The notes beneath the pieces are model-generated. The model did not search any database. It had not been told where the DNA came from and worked only from the letters and a program-made list of their open reading frames with translations. Shown piece after piece: positions 8,530 through 17,510 of a stretch of 64,000 nt of DNA; position 1 is the stretch's first letter, and every line of letters begins with the position of its first letter. Made by a program: the position numbers and the translations under genes. Origin of the DNA: Ardenticatenales bacterium. Its GTDB lineage: Bacteria > Chloroflexota > Anaerolineae > Ardenticatenales > Ardenticatenaceae. The DNA lies in assembly GCA_020634795.1 (NCBI GenBank), contig JACKAZ010000003.1, positions 341,909 to 405,908 on the forward strand, given 5' to 3'.

Positions 8530-9021
8530 CTAATCTAACTCGCGCGGGAGCCAGAGCGCTTCCAGCTTGCCCGCGCTGTGGATCGAGAGCGCGCGCCAAT
8601 CGTCGATGTCGAAGGTGATGACGGCGAGGGAAGCGGTCGGCATATGCTCATCGTCGCCGGTGAGCATCGCCTTCAGATACGTCATGCCCGGGTTGTGGCC
8701 GATCAGCATCAGGCGGTCGATCTGTGGCTTCGTTTTCTCCGCCACGGCGACGTATTGCTCTGGATCGGCCATGTAGAGCGAGCGGTTATAGCGCACTTCC
8801 CCCTCGTAGCCACAGCTCTCGGCCACCAGCTCTGCCGTCTGACGTGCCCGCGCGGCGGTTGAGCTGATGATCAACTCTGGTACCAATTCCTCATCGACCA
8901 GCAATTGACCCATCACAGGGGCCGCCTGCTCTCCCCGTTTCGCCAACGGGCGATCATGATCCCACAAGCGTGGCTGTTTGTGGCTCGATTTGGCATGGCG
9001 CAGTAATAGCAGCGTTTTCAC
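8530..9021 (-). CDS. SixA-like histidine phosphatase
   Basis: A 163-aa member of the histidine phosphatase superfamily, close to SixA, which removes phosphate from phosphohistidine in phosphotransfer proteins. The catalytic RHAKSS motif is at the N-terminus. SSTAARARQTAEL and IGHNPGM supply the other active-site residues. I chose the GTG at 9021 because it places the phosphatase motif at residue 8, as in the family; the longer open frame adds an unrelated leader. No partner kinase is next to it. Confidence 0.87.
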   Translation of the reverse strand: MKTLLLLRHAKSSHKQPRLWDHDRPLAKRGEQAAPVMGQLLVDEELVPELIISSTAARARQTAELVAESCGYEGEVRYNRSLYMADPEQYVAVAEKTKPQIDRLMLIGHNPGMTYLKAMLTGDDEHMPTASLAVITFDIDDWRALSIHSAGKLEALWLPRELD

Positions 9022-9409
9022 AAGGCTCTCTCTCTTCGAACAGCGAACGATGCCAGAGTTTGGCGTAGATTCGCAGGGTTGGCAAGTCACAGGGTGTCGG
9101 CACGAGGGGTGCGCCCCAAGCGTATGCCGCCTTCTACCGCGCGTGACGTGTGAAGCCTGCCCTGAGCAAAGTCGAAGGCTGTGCTGTATCCAACAAGGAC
9201 TACCCTATTTCTCTCCGCCATGCTCTGTTGGACGCCCCCTAGCTTCCGCCCCGCCCTGCGCCTTCGAACGGTCGTCCCTCACCGCCCGTGCAAAAATCAT
9301 AGCCGACGGCGTTACTTGATATTGTGCAGTGACTGTTCAAATTCATGGCGCGCCACAACAGTGAGCTGCCCACGTTTCCTTCCTATTCATGGCGGACAGG
9401 AGGTCCCGC
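9022..9409. other. Intergenic region with repeat A
   Basis: No gene is supported. It holds repeat A (9101-9150), directly followed by a CCTGAGCAAAGTCGAAGG element of the kind scattered through many GC-rich genomes. Confidence 0.45.
9101..9150 (+). repeat. Dispersed repeat A, copy 2
   Basis: CACGAGGGGTGCGCC and CCAAGCGTATGCCGCC, then a CGTGACGTG end. Nearly the same order as at 35784-35834 and, inverted, at 4706-4755. Confidence 0.6.
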
Positions 9410-9871
9410 ATGAGCAGTAGATATGATTCTGAGGAACGGCAAACATCCCCATCTCGCAATTCCATCCGACTGACGTTTCGTGTGGCCGACGGTGAGGTGG
9501 CGCTCGTCTCAAAAGAGCGGCTCCGTATGATCACGCCCCCTTCCGTCGGCGAGCGGCCCGAAATTGGCACGAATGGCGGCTATTGGGTGGAACTCCGCAA
9601 CGGTCAGGACGAGGTGATTTTCCACCGCGTGCTCACCGCACCCCTTCTCCATTCGGTCGAACTTTTCGCGCCAGACGGCACCATTGAGCGCGCCTTTGGC
9701 GAGAGCGCCGAAAGTCGCTTCGAGGTCCTGATCCCCGACCGTGACGATGGGCGCTCTATCGCACTGATCGGCGAATCGTTGACCCCGTCCAAGTCGTCAC
9801 GCAAGAAAGCGGCGGAAACGCGCGAACTTGCCCAATTTTCACTCGTCGATGATGAGAAAGAGAGCGAATAA
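9410..9871 (+). CDS. Unknown protein paired with an M64 peptidase
   Basis: A 153-aa soluble protein with no family I recognise. The start is the ATG at 9410, seven bases after GGAGG. It has a polar N-terminus, a beta-rich middle (IRLTFRVADGEVALVS, YWVELRNGQDEVIFHRVL, LFAPDGTIERAFG) and an acidic tail. Its stop overlaps the start of the M64 peptidase gene (TAATG), so the two are coupled. The middle resembles the VELFAPDGT or LEAPDGT segment found late in that peptidase, hinting at a shared beta-sandwich module. A partner or inhibitor role is only a guess. Confidence 0.65.
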   Translation: MSSRYDSEERQTSPSRNSIRLTFRVADGEVALVSKERLRMITPPSVGERPEIGTNGGYWVELRNGQDEVIFHRVLTAPLLHSVELFAPDGTIERAFGESAESRFEVLIPDRDDGRSIALIGESLTPSKSSRKKAAETRELAQFSLVDDEKESE

Positions 9872-12669
9872 TGGGCGCTTCTGATGGCTACGTTGTTGGT
9901 ACAACGAAAGTCGTTGATCATGGGCCGAACAGTGATCGTTGGAACTTGGTCATCGTGGGGGACGGCTACCGGCTCTCCGAACTGAACCAGTATCACACCG
10001 ATGTCCAGAGCTTCTTGACGACATTCCGCACCACCGCTCCCTTCAACGAGCTGTTTTGCGGCATCAATGTCCACCGAGTGGACGTGGTCTCGAACGAAAG
10101 CGGGGCCGACATCCCCGCATGTGCGGGCGGAACACCCGTTGCGGTGAATAGCTATTTCGACGCAACCTTTTGTTCCAACTTCGCGGGGTCGCCGATGGAG
10201 CGTTTGCTGACCATCGACTCCGGCTTGGCCACCACCGTGGCGACGACCCAAGTTCCCGAGCGCCATCAGGTGCTCTGCATCGTCAACTCCAGTAAATATG
10301 GTGGGGCGGGGGGCGCTGTGGCGACCTGTTCTACCCACGGTTCGGCGGCCCAGATTGCCATTCACGAGATCGGCCATAGCGCCTTTGGCTTGGCCGACGA
10401 GTATGGGGGGAATGGAAGCGGAACCCCGGCGGGTGAACCGTCGGAGCCGAATGTCACCCGCAACACCAACCGCAACACCAATAAATGGCGTACGTTGATT
10501 GCGCCAACTACCCCCATGCCGTCCGCCTGCGACGGCAGTTGCGCTTCGTCTACCTGTGTGGCCCCGGCCAGTGCGCCCGCCGCAGGCGCGGTCGGCACCT
10601 ACGAGGGTGGTATTTACGCGAACTGCAACACTTACCGCCCGCTGCCTGATTGCTACATGCGGACGCTCGGGACCCCCTTCTGCCCGGTCTGCGCGGGCGT
10701 GATTCGCCAGACGTTGCAACCCTTCTTGCCGACCGAAACTATCAACCTGCTCACGCCCAGCATCAACTTTTTCAACGTGCCTGCGGGGATGGGCGGCATC
10801 GGGGTCACGACTCAACGCGCCATCGTCTGGGAAGTGCGCACCTGCCGCCAACTGACCTTCCAAATCATCAACGGCCCGAGCGGGGGCTTTGGCGTGCCCG
10901 CTGGCACCTCGGTTTCGGTAACGGCGGATCCCACCGTGCCGTTGGCGAAGGCACGGCTCTGGCTCTCGTACACATCGACCAACCCGGGTGACCTCGCGAA
11001 TGGCCAAGTTACGGTGCGCTGCAATCAAACGGGCCAAACGTGGCTGATCAACATCAGTGCCAATACGATCGCCCGCCCACGCGCCGCCGTCGCGCTCGTG
11101 CTCGACCGATCGGGCAGCATGAACGAAGATGCGGGGGATGCGGTCTCGAAGGTGCAGAAGCTACGGGAAGCGGCCAACACCTTCATCAGCCTCATGCCAC
11201 CGAACGATGGGATTGGCATCGTGCGTTTCAACGACACGGCCCAACGGCTGATGGAAATCCAAGAGGCGGGCGTGGCACCCAGCGGGCCGGGGCGCACGAC
11301 CGCACTCAACCACATCATGGGGGCCGACTTGAACCCGGGCGGCAACACCTCGATTGGCGATGGTGTGGTGAAGGGCAAGCAGATGCTGGACGATGGCCAA
11401 GCCAGCGCCGCCACGCCCTACGATGTAACGGCGGAGGTCGTGCTGACCGATGGCATGTGGAACCAGCCGCCCTCGCTCAACGATGTCGGGGGAAGCCTTA
11501 CGGCGACGAGCTATGCGGTTGGCTTGGGTTTGCCGTCGAACATCAGTGTAGGGGCGCTGACGTCGCTCTGCCAGGGGAACAACGGCTATCTGCTCGTGAC
11601 CGGTGCGATCACACCCGACCAATCGATGCGCTTGAGCAAGTATTTCGTGCAGATCCTGGCAGGTGTCACCAACGCCCAAATCGCGGCGGACCCCGCAGGG
11701 ATGCTGGATGGTCACGCTGAACATCGGATTCCCTTCTGGATCAATGAAGCCGATTACGGGATGGATGTGATCCTACTCTCGCCCTTCCCCTATGGGATTG
11801 AGTTGCGTTTGGAGGCACCGGATGGCACGATCATCGACGCGGGCACGGGGGCGAACAGCCGCTTTGTACTGAGCAACTACGTCTCCTACTACCGCTGTGC
11901 CTTGCCGGTCTTGCCAGCCAACGGGGATGGCAGCCATGCGGGTCTCTGGCACGCCCTGCTCCGCATCGGGACGCCGAACCCGGATCGTGGCTGGAGTTGG
12001 CGCGAGCATTATGCGCAGGCGCAGAGCACCCATCTGCAGCGACAACTGCCCTACGAGTTGGTGGTCCATAGCTACTCCAGCCTCACCTTTGACGGGCGAC
12101 TGACGCAGAAGAGCTTCGAGGTGGGCGCGACTGCCAAGCTGACCGCCATCGTCCACGAATATGATGTGCCGCGCACCCGCTACGTCGATAGTTGGGCGGA
12201 GGTGGTGCGTCCGGATGGCAGCCATGACACGATCCTGCTGACTCCGACAGCCGAGCACTTTGAAGCGGACTATTCGCTCCTGCAAAATGGTCTTTATCGC
12301 TTCCGCCTACGTGCGCGGGGGCAGACGACCGAAGGCACGCCTTTCGAGCGCGAGAAGACGTTGACGGCGGTGGCGGTGCCGGGCGGCGACCAGTGGTCAC
12401 CCGATGAGCCGAAGATCGATCAGCTCTGCGAATGGTTGCGCTGCCTGCGGAAAAGTGGCGCGCTGGATGGGCCGTTGGCGGAACGCTTCAAGGCGATGGG
12501 TATCGACCTGCACACGTTGTTGGCGTGCATGGCAGACCGTTGTCGCCAACCAGGGTTGGCGCCGCGTGAGCCGCAGCGTCAGCACGATGCCATCACATCG
12601 CTGAGCGCCGGGCAGATGAAGTCCCTCGTCAGATGGGTCGCGGCGGAATTGGACAAACGCCCCGACTGA
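9871..12669 (+). CDS. M64 (IgA-peptidase-like) metalloprotease fused to a von Willebrand A domain
   Basis: A 932-aa protein. Residues about 10-300 form the M64 peptidase domain: NLVIVGDGYRLSEL, the zinc motif HEIGH (H165 to H169) and the following LADEYGG. Residues about 400-600 form a vWA domain with the metal-ion site DRSGS (D412) and a TDGMW strand. Residues about 620-840 look like beta-sandwich modules, and the last 100 are helical. No signal peptide is visible, although M64 enzymes are usually secreted, so export may use another route or the protein acts inside. Neighbour: the coupled 153-aa protein upstream. Substrate unknown. Confidence 0.82.
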   Translation: MGASDGYVVGTTKVVDHGPNSDRWNLVIVGDGYRLSELNQYHTDVQSFLTTFRTTAPFNELFCGINVHRVDVVSNESGADIPACAGGTPVAVNSYFDATFCSNFAGSPMERLLTIDSGLATTVATTQVPERHQVLCIVNSSKYGGAGGAVATCSTHGSAAQIAIHEIGHSAFGLADEYGGNGSGTPAGEPSEPNVTRNTNRNTNKWRTLIAPTTPMPSACDGSCASSTCVAPASAPAAGAVGTYEGGIYANCNTYRPLPDCYMRTLGTPFCPVCAGVIRQTLQPFLPTETINLLTPSINFFNVPAGMGGIGVTTQRAIVWEVRTCRQLTFQIINGPSGGFGVPAGTSVSVTADPTVPLAKARLWLSYTSTNPGDLANGQVTVRCNQTGQTWLINISANTIARPRAAVALVLDRSGSMNEDAGDAVSKVQKLREAANTFISLMPPNDGIGIVRFNDTAQRLMEIQEAGVAPSGPGRTTALNHIMGADLNPGGNTSIGDGVVKGKQMLDDGQASAATPYDVTAEVVLTDGMWNQPPSLNDVGGSLTATSYAVGLGLPSNISVGALTSLCQGNNGYLLVTGAITPDQSMRLSKYFVQILAGVTNAQIAADPAGMLDGHAEHRIPFWINEADYGMDVILLSPFPYGIELRLEAPDGTIIDAGTGANSRFVLSNYVSYYRCALPVLPANGDGSHAGLWHALLRIGTPNPDRGWSWREHYAQAQSTHLQRQLPYELVVHSYSSLTFDGRLTQKSFEVGATAKLTAIVHEYDVPRTRYVDSWAEVVRPDGSHDTILLTPTAEHFEADYSLLQNGLYRFRLRARGQTTEGTPFEREKTLTAVAVPGGDQWSPDEPKIDQLCEWLRCLRKSGALDGPLAERFKAMGIDLHTLLACMADRCRQPGLAPREPQRQHDAITSLSAGQMKSLVRWVAAELDKRPD

Positions 12670-12929
12670 CCGTCGACGTAGCGCGCCGCGTCCGCGTTCC
12701 TCGCTGGCAAAGGAAAACGCGGGCGCGGTGCGGCTGTTCAGGGCACCAATGAATTGCGGTTGGTTTGGCAACGCCCGAACACGCTACGCGCAACACGTGA
12801 TAGCCACACAACCTTCCCCTGCCTGACCATTTCACACCCCCGCATCAGATTTTTGCCCCTTCACCCTTCCTGACCTATCCTGTTTGACGATAAAGGGGCG
12901 CTATTCCCCCCAATCCAAGAAAGGAGCGG

Positions 12930-14048
12930 ATGATGGCCACGGTTCGAGTTCTCGTTGGTACCCAAAAGGGTGCGTTCATTCTGACGTCCGATACGTCGCG
13001 GCGGGCATGGACGGTCAGTGAACCGCTCTTCGGCGGCTGGGAGGTCTATCATGTCAAAGGTTCGCCACTCGACCCACAGCGGATTTATGCGGCGCAGTCG
13101 ACCGGGTGGTTTGGTCAACTGATCCAGCGCTCCGACGATGGGGGCAAAAGCTGGAACACGGTCGGTAACGAATTCGCCTACTGCGGCGAAGTCGGCACCC
13201 ACCAATGGTACGACGGCAGCCAGCACCCGTGGGAATTCAACCGCGTCTGGCATCTGGAACCCGACCTGCACGATGCCGAGACTGTCTACGCGGGGGTTGA
13301 AGATGCGGCCCTCTTCCGCTCGGTGGATGGCGGGCAGAGTTGGCAGGAACTGCCCGCGCTGCGGGCGGCCCACGGCGAATTGTGGCAGCCCGGAGCCGGG
13401 GGCATGTGCCTCCACACCATTCTGCTCCACCCGACTGACCCGCAACGCATCATCGTCGCCATTTCGGCGGCGGGCGCTTTCCGCAGCGATGATGGCGGAG
13501 AGAGTTGGCGGGGGATCAACCATGGCCTCGTTTCCAACTGGGAGCTACCCGATCCCCATGCCAATGTCGGCCATTGTGTCCACAACCTTGCCATGAATCC
13601 CGCCCGCCCCGACTTGCTCTTCATGCAGAAGCATTGGGATGTGATGCGTAGCGACAACGGGGGCGACGACTGGCGCGAGATCAGCGGCAATCTGCCGAGC
13701 GATTTCGGCTTTCCGATCGCGGTGCACGCCCACGAGCCAGAAACGGTTTACGTGATTCCGATCAAGAGTGACTCGGAACACTTTCCCCCAGAGGGCAAGC
13801 TGCGCGTCTATCGGAGTCGCACAGGCGGAGGCGAATGGGAAGCATTGACCCACGGATTGCCGCAAGAACATTGCTACACCAACGTCCTGCGCGATGCGAT
13901 GGCCGTCGACACGTTGGAGGAATGCGGTCTCTATTTTGGCACCACCAGCGGTCACCTCTACGCCTCTGCGGATGGCGGTGACCACTGGACGGTCATCGCG
14001 CAGCATCTGCCCAAGGTGCTCTCGGTCGAAGTGCAGGTCGTGCCATGA
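12930..14048 (+). CDS. BNR/Asp-box beta-propeller protein (exo-sialidase-like or VPS10-like)
   Basis: A 372-aa soluble beta-propeller. At least four Asp-box repeats of the form SxDxGxxW are visible: RSDDGGKSW, RSVDGGQSW, RSDDGGESW, ASADGGDHW, plus variants RSDNGGDDW and RSRTGGGEW. No signal peptide, and no sialidase catalytic Arg triad can be asserted, so hydrolase activity is doubtful. The ribosome site AAAGGAG precedes two adjacent ATGs (12930, 12933). The stop overlaps the MoaD-like gene by ATGA; this pairing occurs in several bacterial groups and suggests a joint function. Confidence 0.85.
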   Translation: MMATVRVLVGTQKGAFILTSDTSRRAWTVSEPLFGGWEVYHVKGSPLDPQRIYAAQSTGWFGQLIQRSDDGGKSWNTVGNEFAYCGEVGTHQWYDGSQHPWEFNRVWHLEPDLHDAETVYAGVEDAALFRSVDGGQSWQELPALRAAHGELWQPGAGGMCLHTILLHPTDPQRIIVAISAAGAFRSDDGGESWRGINHGLVSNWELPDPHANVGHCVHNLAMNPARPDLLFMQKHWDVMRSDNGGDDWREISGNLPSDFGFPIAVHAHEPETVYVIPIKSDSEHFPPEGKLRVYRSRTGGGEWEALTHGLPQEHCYTNVLRDAMAVDTLEECGLYFGTTSGHLYASADGGDHWTVIAQHLPKVLSVEVQVVP

Positions 14049-14341
14049 TTCGGGTGCGGTTGCCGATGCATCTGCGCAACTTGGCGGGCGTTGCGCGGGA
14101 GATTGAGTTGGAGGTTCCTGCACCTGTGACGATCAGCGCCGTGTTGGATCTGCTGGAACGGGACTATCCTGCGCTGCGCGGCACACTCCGTCGCTACGAC
14201 ACGGGCGAACGGCGCCCCTTTATCCGCTTCTTCGCCGGTGGAGAGGACATTTCCCACGACCCGACCGACCGACCGTTGCCAGCGGCGGTTGTTGATGCGA
14301 AGGAGCACCTACTGATTATTGGCGCAATGGCAGGGGGCTGA
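14045..14341 (+). CDS. MoaD/ThiS-family ubiquitin-like protein
   Basis: A 98-aa beta-grasp protein ending in GAMAGG, the exposed Gly-Gly tail by which MoaD/ThiS proteins are adenylated and loaded with sulfur. IRVRLPMHLRNLAG begins the fold, and TISAVLDLLERDYPALRG is the central helix. It is coupled by a four-base overlap to the BNR propeller gene and sits six bases before proS. No MoeB- or MoaE-like partner is in the window. It may serve molybdopterin, thiamin or a sulfur-transfer pathway, or act with the propeller protein. Confidence 0.85.
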   Translation: MIRVRLPMHLRNLAGVAREIELEVPAPVTISAVLDLLERDYPALRGTLRRYDTGERRPFIRFFAGGEDISHDPTDRPLPAAVVDAKEHLLIIGAMAGG

Positions 14342-14346
14342 GTGCT

Positions 14347-16104
14347 ATGCGATTGAGTGGATTGTTTGGACAGACGCGACGGGAAAATCGCGCCGATCTG
14401 GATGCGGCCAGCCACCGCTTGCTGGAGCGGGCTGCCTTTGTTCGCCAGCTCGGTACCGGCATCTATAGCACGCTCCACTTGGGCCGACGGAGCGTGGAGA
14501 AGATCGAGGCGATCCTGCGTGAGGAGATGAATCGTATCGGCGGCCAAGAGCTGTCGATGCCGGTCGTCCATCCCGTCGATCTCTGGCAGGAGAGTGGGCG
14601 CTGGTACCAGATCGGCGCGGAAATGGGCCGTTTCACGGATCGCAACGGGCGTGAGATGGTGCTGGCGATGACCCACGAAGAGGTCGTGGCCGATCTGGTG
14701 CGGGGCGAGATTCACTCCTACAAACAGCTACCCCGTCTGATCTACCACCTCCAGACGAAGTGGCGCGACGATCCCCGTCCGCGTGCGGGGCTGATCCGTG
14801 TACGCGAATTCACGATGAAGGACAGCTACAGCCTCGACGCGGATTGGGAGGGCCTCGACGCGCAGTATCGCGCCCACTACCAAGCCTATTTCGACATTTA
14901 CCATCGCTGCGGCCTGCCCGTGGTCGCGGTGGCCGCCGATGTGGGGATGATGGGTGGCCAACTGGCCCACGAATTCATGTACCTTTCGCCGATCGGCGAG
15001 GATACGCTGGTGATTTGTGACGGCTGCGGCTATACCGCCAACCGTCAGGTGGCTCAATTTCGCAAAATGGCGGCGCCGACCGAGCCGCTGGCCGAGATGG
15101 AGAGAGTGGCTACCCCCGACGCGAGTACGATCGAGGCGTTGGCGACCTTCCTTGACATTCCCGCGTCGAAAACCGCGAAGGCGCTCTTTGTGGTCGCCAC
15201 GCGGAGCGACGGGGAGAGGGAAATCGACGAGCTGATCTTTGCGGTTATACGGGGCGATATGGCGGTGAACGATACCAAGCTGGTCAATGCACTGCACGCC
15301 AAGCAGCTTCGCCCCGCACGTGCCGAGGAAATCGCGGCGGTCGGCGCGGTGGCGGGCTATGCCTCGCCGGTGGGGTTGAGCGAGGTTCGAATTGTCGTCG
15401 ATGAGAGTATCCCCGCGTCGCCGAACTTGGTGGCGGGCGCCAACCAGGAAGGCTATCATCTGCGGAACGTCAACTACGGGCGCGACTACGAGGCCGAGAT
15501 CGTTACGGATATCGCTGCCGCGAACGAGGGCGACCCATGTGTCGCCTGTGGCGCACCGTTACGCACCGTACGCGGGGTGGAGGTCGGCAACATCTTCAAG
15601 CTCGGTACGCGCTATTCCGAAGCGCTCGGCTGCACCTTCTTGGACCCCAACGGCAAGGCGCAGCCGGTGATCATGGGCTCCTACGGGATCGGCGTGGGCC
15701 GATTGTTGGCCTGCGTGGTCGAAGAATATCATGACCAACGGGGCATCGTCTGGCCGATATCGGTGGCCCCTTACACCGTGCATCTGGTGGCGCTACGTGG
15801 CGGCGACGAGGCGGCGGACGCCCTCTATGGCCAGTTGGGCGACGTGGGGATCGAGACGCTCTACGATGATCGCAACGAGAGTCCGGGGGTGAAATTCAGC
15901 GATGCGGACTTGATCGGCATTCCGATCCGGCTGACCGTGAGCAAACGCTCGTTGGCTGCGGGGGGGGCGGAGCTGAAGCTGCGCCGTGCGGACGAGAGTG
16001 AGGTGGTTCCGCTTGATGCGGTCGTGGCACGCACAACCGCCTTCATCGCCCAGCTACAGCGTGAAATCGATGCCACCGTTGTGGAGGTTCCCTATCATGA
16101 ATGA
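14347..16104 (+). CDS. proS: Prolyl-tRNA synthetase (bacterial type)
   Basis: A 585-aa class II aminoacyl-tRNA synthetase charging tRNA-Pro. Class II motif 2 appears in RDDPRPRAGLIRVREFTMKDSYS, motif 3 in GSYGIGVGRLL, and TxE in THEEVVAD. Between motifs 2 and 3 lies the YbaK-like editing insertion that marks the bacterial (ProS type 1) form, including a KLVNALHA segment. The C-terminal anticodon-binding domain starts with APYTVHLVAL. Full length. It begins six bases after moaD and overlaps the DUF1971 gene by eight bases. Confidence 0.96.
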   Translation: MRLSGLFGQTRRENRADLDAASHRLLERAAFVRQLGTGIYSTLHLGRRSVEKIEAILREEMNRIGGQELSMPVVHPVDLWQESGRWYQIGAEMGRFTDRNGREMVLAMTHEEVVADLVRGEIHSYKQLPRLIYHLQTKWRDDPRPRAGLIRVREFTMKDSYSLDADWEGLDAQYRAHYQAYFDIYHRCGLPVVAVAADVGMMGGQLAHEFMYLSPIGEDTLVICDGCGYTANRQVAQFRKMAAPTEPLAEMERVATPDASTIEALATFLDIPASKTAKALFVVATRSDGEREIDELIFAVIRGDMAVNDTKLVNALHAKQLRPARAEEIAAVGAVAGYASPVGLSEVRIVVDESIPASPNLVAGANQEGYHLRNVNYGRDYEAEIVTDIAAANEGDPCVACGAPLRTVRGVEVGNIFKLGTRYSEALGCTFLDPNGKAQPVIMGSYGIGVGRLLACVVEEYHDQRGIVWPISVAPYTVHLVALRGGDEAADALYGQLGDVGIETLYDDRNESPGVKFSDADLIGIPIRLTVSKRSLAAGGAELKLRRADESEVVPLDAVVARTTAFIAQLQREIDATVVEVPYHE

Positions 16105-16387
16105 GCCAGAGATGCCGACCCTGCCCGACGGGGTGCGTCCCTTTCATCGCACCCCCGATTTCAGTGCGGAGACGATGCCGGAGGCACTCGGCCAGCGCCA
16201 CCAGACGAAGGCGGATGTCTGGGGCACGTTGGTGGTGCGGCGTGGCACCGTCGACTACCACGTTCTGGGCGATGCGCCTGCCACGCATCATCTCGATGTG
16301 GAGCGGACGGGGATCATCGCCCCCGCGACACCGCACAAGGTCTCGCCCAGCGCCGACGCCCTGTTCTACGTCGAATTTTACCGCTGA
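16097..16387 (+). CDS. DUF1971 (TehB N-domain-like) protein
   Basis: A 96-aa small beta-barrel protein. PFHRTPDFSAETMPEAL, the central TKADVWGTL and the FYVEFYR end match the DUF1971 family, which also forms the N-terminal part of some TehB tellurite-resistance methyltransferases. The start ATG at 16097 lies inside the last codons of proS, so translation is probably coupled. The role is not established; a cupin-like small-ligand sensor is plausible. Confidence 0.8.
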   Translation: MNEPEMPTLPDGVRPFHRTPDFSAETMPEALGQRHQTKADVWGTLVVRRGTVDYHVLGDAPATHHLDVERTGIIAPATPHKVSPSADALFYVEFYR

Positions 16388-16503
16388 CCGACGATGATTA
16401 TCCGCGTTGCCACATCGGACGAAGCGGTGCCAAGCGGCGTGTGCGCCATGCCATCGCCCCTGACCTCGCCGAGCGATCCGATCATCAGCAGATAGGTTTC
16501 ACC

Positions 16504-17493
16504 ATGATACGAGCCATTGCGCGGAACGGTGAGGGGGAAATCGTTCATAGTGTTTCCCTCGACGATCTTCAGCACGCGATCGATAATACTGAGGGGCTGC
16601 TTTGGCTTGATCTGCACGATGAGGCCCGGGCAGAGATCGTGCCTCTGCTGCGTGAAAGCTTTTGTTTCCATCCGCTCGCTATCGAGGATGCGCTGGATGC
16701 GGTGCATGTGCCCAAGATCGATGACTGGGGCGATTACATCTATCTGGTGCTGGGCGCGGTCAACCCGCATGATGGACGGATGAGCGCGGATGATGACGTG
16801 GTGGAGCTGGACATCTTCTTGGGGCAGAATTTCCTCGTCACCCTCAGCCAAGCGCCGATTGATGCGCTAGAACGGGTTTGGACGCTCTGTGAGCGGGACG
16901 CACGCAAGATGAATCGCGACAGTAGCTATCTGCTCTATCTGCTGATGGACGAGATCGCGACCGATTACATCGCCGTCGCCGAAGAAATCGACGACGTGAT
17001 TGACCGTATTGAGGCCAACCTCTTTGCACGCGTCGGCAACGAATTGCTCAACGACATCTTTGGGCTGAAGCGCCATTTGCTCCAACTCCGTCGGACGGTG
17101 GGACAGCAGCGGGAGATTGCCAATAAGCTGGCGCGTGGCGACTTTCCGACTGTGCCAGAAAGCTCCAAAATCTATTTCCGCGATGTCTACGACCACTTCG
17201 TGCGCCTCTATGATCTGATCGAAAGTCTGCGTGACCTGCTCTCCAGTGCGCTGGATACCTATTTGTCGGTGGTGAACAATCGCATGAATGACACGATGAA
17301 GACGTTGACGGTCATCACCACGCTCTTCATGCCCCTCTCATTTCTGACCGGCTTCTTCGGGATGAACTTTTTCCAGCCGGTCGCCAATTTCAGCGCTTGG
17401 ACGGATCGCACGGCTTTCATGATCGTGATGGCCATCATGATCGGCTTGCCCATTGCGATGTATATGATTATGCGCCGCTACCTGAAGTTGTGA
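16504..17493 (+). CDS. corA: CorA family magnesium/cobalt transporter
   Basis: A 329-aa pentameric divalent-cation channel of the inner membrane. A large cytoplasmic N-domain rich in acidic helices precedes two C-terminal membrane helices. The signature GMN sits in FFGMNFFQP at the end of the first one. The last residues, RRYLKL, are the usual basic tail. I took the ATG at 16504, at which the family's N-domain begins; a frame starting at 16441 adds an unlikely extension. The ribosome site is weak (TAGG). Confidence 0.93.
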   Translation: MIRAIARNGEGEIVHSVSLDDLQHAIDNTEGLLWLDLHDEARAEIVPLLRESFCFHPLAIEDALDAVHVPKIDDWGDYIYLVLGAVNPHDGRMSADDDVVELDIFLGQNFLVTLSQAPIDALERVWTLCERDARKMNRDSSYLLYLLMDEIATDYIAVAEEIDDVIDRIEANLFARVGNELLNDIFGLKRHLLQLRRTVGQQREIANKLARGDFPTVPESSKIYFRDVYDHFVRLYDLIESLRDLLSSALDTYLSVVNNRMNDTMKTLTVITTLFMPLSFLTGFFGMNFFQPVANFSAWTDRTAFMIVMAIMIGLPIAMYMIMRRYLKL

Positions 17494-17510
17494 CGCTTCT
17501 GAGGAGAACC

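Noticed and set aside
9604..11037. 477-aa open frame antisense to the M64 peptidase
   Set aside because: Shadow frame; the sense strand has the zinc and vWA motifs.
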